Positions 11,181 to 20,647 of a DNA stretch of 64,000 bases are shown here, one piece after another. Numbering within the stretch: the first letter of the stretch is position 1; every line of letters starts with the position of its first letter. The notes under the pieces were generated by a model that saw nothing but the letters and a program-made list of their open reading frames with translations, did no database searches and was not told the origin of the DNA. Origin of the DNA: Fistulifera solaris. Its lineage: Eukaryota; Bacillariophyta; Bacillariophyceae; Naviculales; Stauroneidaceae. The translations under genes were made by a program, and so were the position numbers. The stretch spans positions 248,001 through 312,000 of the forward strand of contig AP026136.1 in assembly GCA_030295235.1 (NCBI GenBank), in the 5' to 3' direction.

Positions 11181-12535
11181 TTATTCTTCCAATTCCCGCA
11201 TCCATTCTTGATGCAATACACCCGTTTCCGACAAGGCACACGAAGGGATTGGCACATCTTTCTCCACAATAACACCACGATAGAATGCGATGCCCGGACG
11301 TACTTCTTCCACCGGACATCCGGTACGTTGTGTCACGATTTCGGGAGGACCTATACACACATCGGCCACATAGTGATGCACCGTCGGGGCAAAGGATTTT
11401 ACTTTTGCAAATGGTGCAAGATTACCATCCATGACGTGGGGGCATGCGACAACAACTGCGTACACAACCAATTCCCCCACACGTCTCGTTCCGTGGCGGG
11501 AACATTGGCATGCACGTGCAACCATCCACCACAGTCTTCCTTCAGGGCCCGGACGGCTGTTTTCCAACCACCTTGACTGCTCGGCAACAACCCTAACGAG
11601 ACGCGATCAAATCGTTGATGACACCATGGGGCGTGTCGACAATCTCCCTCCAAGACAGTCGCCCGATCGTGGACTTGATTGTCTTTCAAGTTAAAGTGCA
11701 GCGCATGAACGGCTTCGGGATTCCATTCACACGCCACCACGTGTTTGGCTTGACCATGCACCAATGCCGGTAACGTAAAATAGCCAATGCCCGCATATAG
11801 ATCCAACACTTCTTCACCTTTTTGGACTAATGTTTGTCCGAAACGTATTTTTTCGGTAATGTTACCCCGACTAAACATGAGTTTCGTTATATCCAACGAT
11901 TGTCGTATGCCTTGTTCGGTAATCGTCATCCATCCTTCTTTCGGATAGGATCCATCGTGCCAAACGACCGAAAAAGTACTGTGACGGACTTTATTGTTGG
12001 GATCAATGGTCCCACGACGCACAATCCGACGACTGGAATACAAGGCAGCGAGACGTTGCCACAAGGAATCGTAGGAGATGTCTGTTGTGGAAGGGGCATG
12101 TCGTTGTATGTAAGACGACAATTCGATGGGATCCCACATGTTCGCTGGAATCACCACCGTCCGATCATCTCCCATGAGTTCTAATGGATGATGGGGACAA
12201 GTGGGTAATATTGTCGACAGATCCACTGGAATCATCATCGCAGTCTGCAAAAAATCAATTAGAATTTGTTGAATGGCTTTTGGATCGGGTGTAGAATTGC
12301 CCAAAATCGCAGACCGATACGGACAAAAGCAACGGCCAGATTCAACATTGGCAAATAATAATAATGATGATACCTTTTTCTTTTCTTCAATGACCGGAAT
12401 CGCAATCCGACCATCGGGTACGGGATGCATCCGTACACGAGGATGCAACAGTCCTTGTTGTGTCAATTGTGTTTTCCATCGTTTGGCCTCGGAGGCTTGT
12501 ACATATAAGACCGACACTTCTTCTCCTTTTGGCAT
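11181..12535 (-). CDS. TYW2: tRNA wybutosine-synthesizing protein 2 (TYW2/Trm12-like)
   Basis: TYW2 transfers the 3-amino-3-carboxypropyl group of S-adenosylmethionine to the modified G37 of tRNA-Phe during wybutosine synthesis. The class I methyltransferase-like fold shows at EEVLDLYAGIGYFTLPAL (SAM-binding motif I), VACEWNPEA (motif II) and FDRVSLGLLPSS, which in TYW2 replaces the usual NPPY motif. The upstream segment SLDITKLMFSRGN also fits Trm5/TYW2. The main frame stops at 11399, but the last conserved block (KVKSFAPTVHHYVADV) continues to 11181 one frame over. The switch is at a T run, 11403-11406 (A run on the coding strand). I chose the ATG at 12535 (MPKGEEV); the eleven codons upstream of it come from a TTGA/TTCA tandem repeat. 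Confidence 0.85.
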
Positions 12536-12540
12536 TGTGT

Positions 12541-12575
12541 TGATTGATTGATTGATTGATTCATTCATTCATTCG
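12541..12575. repeat. (TTGA)n/(TTCA)n tetranucleotide repeat
   Basis: Five tandem TTGA-type units are followed by four TTCA-type units directly upstream of the TYW2-like start codon. It extends the open frame artificially (NESINQSIN), which is why the downstream ATG is preferred. Confidence 0.8.
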
Positions 12576-12957
12576 AGAGAACTTGATGAATTCTACATGT
12601 TCTGGGCCATATGCGGTGGTCCGGAGTAATAATAATACTTGTAGCATTCGTCTTGTTGCCCGCGGCGATGCTCGGTGCTCGGTTGGTTTTCCTGCACCGA
12701 CCGCGAGTCGTGTAAGGTCTGTTCATCCTCCGGATGAATAAGTCTTTGTATGACGTCATTACACAACGATTGACCAACCAAAAAAAAACAACCCGCGCCC
12801 TTCGCAACTTTTTTATGTTTATTATTTTCTCCCTTTTATTTTTTTACTCCTTTTATTTTTTTTCTTCTCTTTTCGTTCTCTTTTGTTGACTCTACTCTAC
12901 TCTACTCTACTCTACTCTACTCTACTCTTCCATTATTCTTTATTTATACACACCATA
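12569..12957. other. divergent promoter region with low-complexity DNA
   Basis: This 389-base spacer lies between the TYW2-like gene (minus) and the mitochondrial carrier (plus). It contains a pyrimidine-rich stretch at about 12805-12890 and seven TCTAC units at 12891-12925. The open frame that runs upstream of the carrier ATG is encoded by those units and is not thought to be translated. Confidence 0.5.
12891..12925 (+). repeat. (TCTAC)7 pentanucleotide repeat
   Basis: Seven perfect tandem copies lie in the presumed 5' leader of the mitochondrial carrier gene, ending 32 bases before its ATG. Confidence 0.85.
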
Positions 12958-12986
12958 ATGTCTTCGACAACAGCAGCAGCAGAAGC

Positions 12987-13026
<40 letters not shown>

Positions 13027-13521
13027 CTCGATGATGATGATGATGATGATTCCGAAAATTTGCATCATCCGGTCCTTCCCGATTCTCGTGCCACCGAAGC
13101 TGCCAAACAACTCTTGTGTGGTGGCATGGCCGGAGCCGTCGCCAAGACCTTGACGGCACCCTTCAGTCGTTTGACCATTTTATTTCAAGTCCATTCCATG
13201 GTTACCACGAAAGAACATCGTCCCAAATTTGCCATGTCGTTAAAAGGAGGGGTCGATAAAATCATTGAACGTGGTGGTTTTCGAGCCTTATGGAGGGGCA
13301 ACATGACGTCGGTCTTGCATCGATTTCCGTATTCGGCCATTAATTTTGCCGTTTATGAACATACGTTAGATTTGCTCACGGAACGAAAACATCAACATCA
13401 ACAACAACCACAACAACGACAACGGTACGATCCTCCCGAAACGACAGCACAATTGGTCCGACGAATGACCAAAATTGTCATGTCAACGAAACACGACGAA
13501 GAGTCATCGCCGTCTCAACAG

Positions 13522-13572
<51 letters not shown>

Positions 13573-14214
13573 AACAACAACAACAACCATTCCTCTTTGG
13601 ATAATACCAAACCATTGCACAAATTCATTGCCGGAGCCGTGGCCGGTACGACCGCCTGTTTGGCGTGTTATCCGTTGGATTTAGTCCGCACTCGATTGAC
13701 GACAGAATTGGAAGGACACGAACATTATAAGGGCATTCGGGATGCCTTCCAAAAAGTTTATCAAACCGAAGGTGTCACTGGATTCTATTCCGGAGTAGGA
13801 CCAACCTTACTGGTGGCGGTGCCCAATTTTGCCATTTCGTATACTGTCTACGGGACCTTGAAAGAATATACGCTCGATGATGATTTGTTTTATAATTTGC
13901 GGCGCATCGATGCGGATAGTGGGGAACCCAAATTGGGATTTTGGTTGACGGTTGGTTGTGGTGCGTGGAGTGGGATATTGGCCACCTTGGTGACGTTTCC
14001 GATGGATACGATACGACGAAGGATGCAAATTCAATCCTTGCATGTGCCACTGGAACACCGCATGACCTCGTATCAACAAATGCATTCCTTGATCACCAAG
14101 GAGGGATTGGTTTCGCTGTATCGTGGTTTGACACCGGAAATTCTCAAAGTAATACCCATGGTGGGGACGATGTTTACCGTATACGAATTTGCCAAGGATC
14201 ATTTGAATGTGTAA
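12958..14214 (+). CDS. mitochondrial carrier family (SLC25) protein, CoA/adenine-nucleotide-like
   Basis: The three repeats of the SLC25 fold are present. The signature lines are APFSRLTILFQVHS (repeat 1), YPLDLVRTRLTTE (repeat 2) and FPMDTIRRRMQIQ (repeat 3). Each is followed by the usual GxxxxYRG/YSG-type segment (ALWRGN, GFYSGVG, SLYRGLTPE). TAPxxRLTILFQ in repeat 1 is typical of the group that includes plant and animal CoA or adenine-nucleotide carriers, so transport of such a cofactor across the mitochondrial inner membrane is likely; the substrate is inference. Two low-complexity insertions are unusual: a Thr run plus Asp run at the N-terminus, and a 17-His run between repeats 1 and 2, both encoded by trinucleotide repeats. 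The ATG at 12958 (MSSTTAAAEA) is preferred. Confidence 0.88.
12986..13048 (+). repeat. (ACA)n and (GAT)n coding trinucleotide repeats
   Basis: A near-perfect ACA run encodes about 13 Thr, then a GAT run encodes Asp residues, at the N-terminus of the carrier. Both are likely to vary in length between strains. Confidence 0.85.
13522..13572 (+). repeat. (CAT)17 coding repeat, polyhistidine
   Basis: A perfect CAT run encodes 17 consecutive His in the loop between carrier repeats 1 and 2, followed at once by a short Asn run. The DNA is a microsatellite; any metal-binding role of the protein tract would be speculation. Confidence 0.9.
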
Positions 14215-14872
14215 TTAATGAACAGTTTGGTACTTATTGTACAAGGGGCTTTCGTTTTGGCAATTTAGGCAATTTTTAGGCTTAATAAATGTGCGTCAAG
14301 TAAATAGCATAGTCGACCCTGGCGGGTGGAAAGGACTTTTCTATTTTTTTTTTCAAAGAGACTTGTACAGGACTGGCCCAACCTCCCGCTCACATACGCC
14401 ATGCGTTCTTCCATCATTAAAACATTTGATAAATTGTTATTCGATCAGGAGTCAAGAGGTACTCGCATTGTGAAGACACTCGTCCTGCATCGAAAACGAA
14501 GAACATGGTCGATCTATCTATCTTATTATCTACTATACTATACTATACTATTGGATTGTTTTAGTCCGCTTTCCTTTGTAGTATGTTTCATGTGTCGGTT
14601 TTTCGTTGCAAAGAAAAAAAAATGAAAAAATAATGAACACCTTTTACTTACTGTCGTTGCGGGTTCGGTGTGGTGGACAGACAAACGTCCTGTCTCAACT
14701 CTCAACGTCTCTCCTACTGATTCCCGGTAAGACATTTTCTTTCAAACGTCATTATTCCTCGGCATCCACGAAAGCCAAAGTACGGAGTAGAAAAAAAATC
14801 ACACAACACCTCAACAAGAAGTCAACACATTCCGTTTACATTCCGTTTTGTTCTGTATGTTGGAATGAAGGC

Positions 14873-14906
<34 letters not shown>

Positions 14907-15007
14907 CATATTATTATTATTGTTCTTACACATTAGATCGTCTGTTTCATTTCGCAACGTTTCGACGACAAGTTGTTTTTTCTTTTTTGACATTCAAAAT
15001 CTCCAAC
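14215..15007. other. intergenic region with microsatellites
   Basis: This 793-base spacer lies between two plus-strand genes. It holds a short TATAC-type repeat near 14530-14550, an (AG)n run at 14875-14902 and a T-rich stretch just before the LCYB start. No further gene is supported. The promoter of LCYB should lie here. Confidence 0.5.
14875..14902 (+). repeat. (AG)n dinucleotide repeat
   Basis: About fourteen AG units lie roughly 105 bases upstream of the LCYB start codon, presumably in its promoter or 5' leader. Confidence 0.85.
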
Positions 15008-17106
15008 ATGTCGAGTGGACGACACTTCTTCTTGACACTACAACAACTACTACTACTACTACTCGTCGTGACCGAGGCCTTTCAACCATTCTTTCATCGT
15101 CCGGTTGCCTTACCGTCGCGTTTATTATTCGCGTCTTCTCCGACCTACGATGATACGTGTGATATTCTTGTCTTGGGGAGTGGCCCCGCGGCTCGCGCCA
15201 TTGCTTCGCTGTTGGCCGTATCCGATGATCTCGATGTTCTTTTGACCGATACGAACATCGACAAAGAATTTGTCCCCAATTACGGAGTGTGGCAAGATGA
15301 ATGGCAAGCTGTCGTGGATCGATATGCGGCCGCCGGAGTCAGTCTCGATGGCAACGATGTACCTTCTTCCATCAATCGATTGTGGAAAACGACCGATTGT
15401 TATTTTGGTGGCAGTTTTGAAATTCCTGTCGCAGAACGACTCCGCATCAATCGTCCGTATTGTCGTATTGATCGATTGGCGTTGCGGGAAGCACTGACAC
15501 CAGGTCTCGCCACCAATGGGAATGCGCCGTACCGATGGATGGCAGCACGGCACATTAGTGAAGCCTTTCAAATCAATCTATATCAACCGGCCGGGACGTT
15601 GGTCCATGATGCCAATGGCACCACAATTCAATTGGAAACTTTAGAACAAGAACGCCTCACGGTACGAACGAAATTGATCATTGATTGTACGGGCCACGAA
15701 ACCAAATTGGTGTTGCGAGAACCACGCGGTGGGAATCATGCGCCACCCGGATTTCAAATTGCGTACGGGGCCTTGGTGCAAGTTGATGAAACCGAAAGCA
15801 CCGATTTGACGCAGATTGGACCGTACGATAAGGAAGCCATGACCCTGTTTGATTATCGGACGGATCATTATGTTGATCCCGAAGATGAAGCCAAAGTGGG
15901 TGCCGCACCCACCTTCATGTACGCCATGCCGCTCTATGACAATCTCATTTTCTTTGAAGAGACGTCGTTGGTCGCACGCCCAGCCGTGAGCTTTCAAGAA
16001 TGCAAAGATCGGTGCATTGAACGCTTGAAGTATCATCGCATCAAAGTCACTGAAGTCTATGAAGAAGAATTCTGTTACATTCCCATGGGTGGTGCCTTGC
16101 CGGCAAAGGATCAACGTATCATTGGGTTGGGTGGAAGTGCGGTCATGGTACATCCCAGTACCGGCTATCATTTGTGTCGTGTCATGATGGCTGCGGCCGA
16201 TGTGGCGGAAGTCATTCGGAACGAATTGGTCGAAACCGCACAGCCCAATTTGGATCGTGCCGCCGCTGCGGCCTATCATGCCATTTGGTCACCCGAAAAT
16301 ATTCGGCAACGCAATTTTGCCGTATTTGGGGGAGAATTTCTCATGAAACAAGACGTCGTGGGCTTGCGTGGATTCTTTGATGGGTTCTTCCGCTTACCAC
16401 TCCCTCTGTGGGCGGGATTCTTGGCGGGATGGCCCGGTTTGCCCAACAACGACAAACACGAATCGTGGTGGGCGCGTTTGTGGTACGGTTTGAATTTTAT
16501 TGTTCGAATTCCAGGACCCGTGGCGGCCGATATGGTATATAGTATCTTGACGTATTCGCTGTTCCGAAATTTGTCGTTGATGCAGTCAGTGACTCCTTTT
16601 CTGGGTGCTCCGGAGAGTTATGAATACAAAAGAACATTGATACCGTTGGAGATGTTGCAGCCAAGCAAGAAGGTCGACGAATGGTACAAGCATCGCAAAT
16701 TACCATGGATCTACCCCGCTTCTTCGATGATGACACTGGAACAAAAGCCGAGACTGAAACTGCCTTTTTCCTGAAAGATGATGTCCCTTTCGTTGGCACC
16801 GTTTTCCCGGAGAAGAAGGAGCCCGTGTCCATTGTCTTTCGGGAATCCACCGTACAAGACAAACCGGCCCAGAAGGAGTCAATCTCTACACAGACAGTAC
16901 CGGACGAGAAAAAGGAAGATATTGCCATCGCCCAACAGAGAGTAAAGGCCCAAGAAGCTTTGTTGAAGGCTCGTTTGGAATATAGCAAATCTACTACAAC
17001 GGCGGAGACTTCATCCGATGATCTGGCACATGAACCAATGGACGCCGCTACACGACAAGAACGAGCCCGCAGAGCTATGATGGAAGTCAGACTGAAACGC
17101 AATTAG
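15008..17106 (+). CDS. LCYB: lycopene beta-cyclase, plastid, with C-terminal extension
   Basis: Lycopene beta-cyclase forms the two beta rings of beta-carotene from lycopene in the plastid, feeding the xanthophyll pathway. The protein starts with a hydrophobic signal peptide containing a Leu run (CTA repeat), then TEAF|QPF, a diatom plastid-address cleavage motif. The dinucleotide-binding motif DILVLGSGPAARAIASLLA follows, then NYGVWQDEW, the RINRPYCRIDR segment, IIDCTGHETKLV, and FFEETSLVARPA, all typical of CrtY/LCYB. The family core ends near residue 560. At a C4 run (16714-16717) the core frame runs on to a stop at 16774, while the frame one base over stays open to 17106 and encodes an acidic, then helical, extension of about 130 residues. 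I infer one gene with a homopolymer error; the core alone would end at 16774. ATG 15008 is preferred. Confidence 0.92.
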
Positions 17107-17198
17107 GTAAAAGTGCTTCTATTCTAGATTGTATCAACATCAAAATAGATAAAAAAAATGTTTCATTCGGTACAAAGGTTTTCTTTCTAGGATAAGAG

Positions 17199-18004
17199 TT
17201 ATACATCCAGATAATCGGGGTGCGCTGATGACGGTAATCCCCCTTTCCGTAACGGTTTGCCATTCGAAAAGTTCCGCATTTCATTTTCCACCTCCCGGCA
17301 AAATTCAAGCCGCCCCCGGCGGGAGAAAACACCACGGTGAGGCGGGGACACGAAAGACAACACAAGGATCGGTCCGGCTTGCCCGCTGATCGCGGCCAGA
17401 GCCAAAAGGGAGTCGAAGGCATAGTGGTGACGATGGAGACGCCGTCCATCGGTGTCGACAAGAAACCTCGGTAGGGTTGGGATGTGAGAATGAAGCAACA
17501 CGGCATGGACGTTCCGACGCGTCGGATGGAAACAATTTTGTCGAAGGGAACATCTACTTCAATGTTTCCGATCCAAAAACGGAGTGTTCCATCGGCTGTC
17601 ACATCTACGGATCGAACTAAATTGTACCAAAACCAAGCCAGTAAAAACAAATTCGCGAGGCAAATTCCGACAACCGTTCCGTGAGCCCCGACGGGTACGG
17701 CGGCAATCATTAATCCAATAAAGACGGCCTCTAAGATGATGATTTGGATTTTGAAGCCTTGATTCGAATATATGAGTAAGTATTCTGATTTTTGACGTTA
17801 CAACGAATCATTTTCTCCCACTTACTCGTCGAAAACGGAGCCGAGTGAAACGAGTGCAACACGCTGCCATCGTCGGTCACGTAGGTCAATGACTGTGAGA
17901 TAAGAAGCGGATCTTCGTCAGCCAACATTTCTGCTTTTTTGTTTTTGTGCTGCTCGAGCTAATTCTTGCGCGGCCTGCGTTGATGATTCGGATTCCAGCG
18001 CCAT
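17199..18004 (-). CDS. two-transmembrane protein with PH-like C-terminal region
   Basis: No named family is recognised. A 68-bp GT-AG intron (17825-17758) separates exon 1, including MLADEDPLLISQSLTYV, from exon 2. Two hydrophobic segments (IIILEAVFIGLMIAAVPV and GTVVGICLANLFLLAWFW) form a hairpin. After it comes VTADGTLRFWIGNIEVDVPFDKIVSIRR, a strand-rich pattern like bacterial-type PH domains, ending with RLEFCREVENEMRNF. The last block lies one frame over; the switch is at a C/G5 run (17313-17317). The start is uncertain: the frame open from 18004 (MALESESSTQ) joins the MLADED frame only if the A6 run at 17935-17940 is one base too long; otherwise translation begins at 17928. A membrane-anchored PH-like protein of unknown role is my best reading. 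Confidence 0.5.
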
Positions 18005-18169
18005 GGCGCTAATGATTGCAACGACGAGTCGATTTGCCCAAGAAAACAAAAAAAAAAAAGCAAGGAATTGCACTTGGCAGTTTACGCTCCTTGCGTGAAG
18101 CGCCTGCACTCCCAATGATGATGTCGTTCCTACTTTCCAAAAATACATCGAATACCAGATGTGGACCAA

Positions 18170-18775
18170 CGGAAATGAAGGACTAATGGAATGGAATGAG
18201 GAATCAAGAATCTGCGTGACTTATTTTTTATGGTTTATTTTAAAAATGACTTACACTTATTCCAACCGATGACGGAAGCAGTGACGTACGAAGTCGGACG
18301 AAGTACAAACAACAGAATCCTTTGTACTTTTCAATTCATAAAACATCCAGAGGCTGCGATCTTATCCATGAGAATCAGTTCAACTTCCAATGCTCATAAT
18401 CCGTCTTTGCTGGTCAACGCTAAAACAGATACGTGTTATTTTTACTAGTTAAGCAAATTTTGTTTTCGGAAATAGACCTAATTGAATTAGGTTGTTTTTT
18501 GATATTTTGCTTTTAAAATAGCACACATGGGCTTGCGCGGATAGCGACTGTCACTATGGAGGTCATTTGTTGGTCCTTGGACGAATGACGGGCCATCATG
18601 GCAAATCATTTTCGCGTGAAAAAAACTTCGTCACCGGCCATCGGTCCCTCGAGTACCGTACCGCACGCTCTTTTGCGCTTGCGTAAGTTGGGCAGCGAAC
18701 CCTTTTGCATCATTGCGCATCGAACTGCTGCCTTTACTACAGTATTATTATTGTCTTACCCAAATAATAGAAAAA
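18170..18775. other. intergenic region between divergent genes
   Basis: This spacer of about 600 bases lies between the minus-strand two-TM gene and the plus-strand plastid protein. It is AT-rich around 18440-18520. No RNA gene or repeat was found. The promoters of both genes should lie here. Confidence 0.4.
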
Positions 18776-19460
18776 ATGAAAGTTTCTGCAGCTGCTTGTC
18801 TTTTGTTGGTTTCATCGGCAACCGCCTTTGCTCCTTCCCGACCGGCCTTTTCGGCCGTCTCATCGCTTCGCATGACCGAAGAGGTAGAGGCGCCCCCTGC
18901 CCCCAAGGCCGATGTCGGAGGGGCCTTGGTTCCGATCAAGGAAGAAACTGTTGAATTCACAGCTGGTCTGCTCGGTGGTGCCTTTGGTTTTGCGGTGGGT
19001 GGACCATTGTTTGGTGTGATTGCGGCCGCCGCCGCCAACTACGTCTCCAAGATGGATGGTGACGTATCTGATGTTGTACAGGCCGTCTCCAAGACAAGTA
19101 TTCAAGTGTTCAACTACCTTGCCACTCTAGACAAAAAAGTACGAAGTGCTCAAAAAGGCTCAAGGATCCCTCGAGAATGCTCTGGATAACCTCAAGAAGC
19201 AGGAATCTGTGGACCCTGCTACGATTGAAAAGGTGGAGACAGCTTTGGCCAACACCAACAAGAAAATCAAAGAAGTCAATGATGAATACGACCTTGTTGG
19301 AGGTGGTATCACAGCTCTCGGTGTTGTTGGTGATCTGGTGGAAAAGATCGTCGACAAGGCCGGGGAATTGAACAAGGAGTACCAGCTTACCGAGAAGGCC
19401 AAGGAATCATTGAACAGCGCTATTGCCAAGGCTAAGGCTGCTGCCAAAGAAGCATCTTAG
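18776..19460 (+). CDS. plastid-targeted coiled-coil protein of unknown function
   Basis: MKVSAAACLLLVSSATAFAP is a textbook diatom plastid address: a signal peptide followed by the ATAFAP cleavage motif and a Ser/Arg-rich transit peptide. The mature part has a glycine-rich hydrophobic stretch (AGLLGGAFGFAVGGPLFGVIAAAAANYV), which may insert in a membrane, then a helical region (LENALDNLKKQESVDPATIEKVETAL), a second GGGITALGVVGDLVEKIVDKAG segment and an Ala/Lys-rich helix at the C-terminus. The two halves lie in neighbouring frames; the switch is at the A6 run 19133-19138, where one A fewer joins LATLDKKYEVLKKAQ smoothly. I know no family for it. Alternative: two separate short genes, which is unlikely because only the first half has a targeting signal. 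Confidence 0.65.
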
Positions 19461-20647
19461 ATATGTATTTCGTCCTCGTAGAAGAAAGTTTAACTGATGA
19501 AGGGAGTTGAGTCCATTAAACTTTGACTTGTTCGTAAGTTTGATGCAACGATACCAGAAAGCTAATTAAATTTGCCTTGCATCACCTTAGTTTTACCCAT
19601 TGACTTATGCTACCAAACTTCGCTCCACTCCTTGCATGCCTTTTACAACACGGAAATTATTATCCTCGAGAAACAACACTTCTTCGTAATTTACTTTGGT
19701 GTGTCTTTTACTGCGAGCCCTCGACGTAGTCTTTTGCGAGTTAAGACGTTTTGACGGTCTAGTCGGCTACAGCACGCCCTATTGTGCTTTGTCCGTCTCG
19801 AAATCATTGAAAGTAGGGCCAACAAATTGCAGATTACAAAGTATAAGTGACACCACCATCCAACCGATTGGCTTGGAAAGGAAACCAAAGATCCTTTGGT
19901 GTCTCCGTCCACATAATTTTCTCATATTCGCAATGGAGTGGCATCTTGCCTGAAAGAGGCTAGATAATTTAGTCTGACAAATAGTGTTTTGCTCTCAGCG
20001 ATCGGATGAACAAGGTACTGCAAAAATGCAAAACTACTTCATTCCCATTTAAGGCATCCGACGGTACTGGTAAGGGGGTCATCGCTGTAATCCAAAAATA
20101 CAAAAGTTTTGTCTAACATTGTTGTCTACTGGAGATATGCTTAATGCTTATGCTCATGCGCGGCCGAGGGCCGGGTGAAAATAATGATCCTAGCTAAAGA
20201 AACCCGGATTACAAGTACCTGCTGGGGGAACCTTAGCCGGATGTGGAACTGACCGATTGTTTTCGAGATAGCTGGCCCGCGCACCCGATCGCTGATTACC
20301 GGTTCCAACGGAAAAACCAGTTTTCGGCTACTTAGAAAATGCTTCCAGTGTATCGATTGCAGAGTATGAAGTTCGAAGTCGCAATGGATGCTGCCATGGT
20401 TGTGAGCACTGCGCTCGAAGCAAAATTAAAATTTCAAGAAGAATGCAATAACCTTTCCCATGCGCCGATGATCCAAGCCAGCATCACAGCATCCTTTCCA
20501 ATACATCGAATTAAATTCACAGTTTGACAGCAGACAGGTCCACGAGAGGGACCAGCAATTGAGGGTTCGACGTATTTTGACTCACAACGTGTTGACGAGG
20601 CCACACTGAAATACACTGATCATTTTTTATATTTTATAATAAATATA
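19461..20647. other. long gene-free stretch
   Basis: These 1,187 bases are the longest stretch in the window without a supported gene. Only short open frames without coding character are present. The segment at about 20155-20300 is more GC-rich than its flanks and could fold, but I could not match it to tRNA, snRNA or a known element. It holds the promoter of the large gene starting at 20648. Confidence 0.4.

Noticed and set aside
11403-11430. A 24-bp intron in the TYW2-like gene
   Set aside because: Too short to splice; a one-base change in the run gives a continuous match to the family's C-terminus.
12883-12957. N-terminal extension of the mitochondrial carrier (open frame from 12883)
   Set aside because: It is encoded by the TCTAC repeat, and the family begins well after the ATG at 12958.
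13522-13572. Polyhistidine run as a metal-binding site
   Set aside because: It is a perfect CAT microsatellite; nothing else points to metal binding.
20155-20330. Possible tRNA or snRNA
   Set aside because: I could not build a cloverleaf or find A/B boxes or snRNA core motifs.
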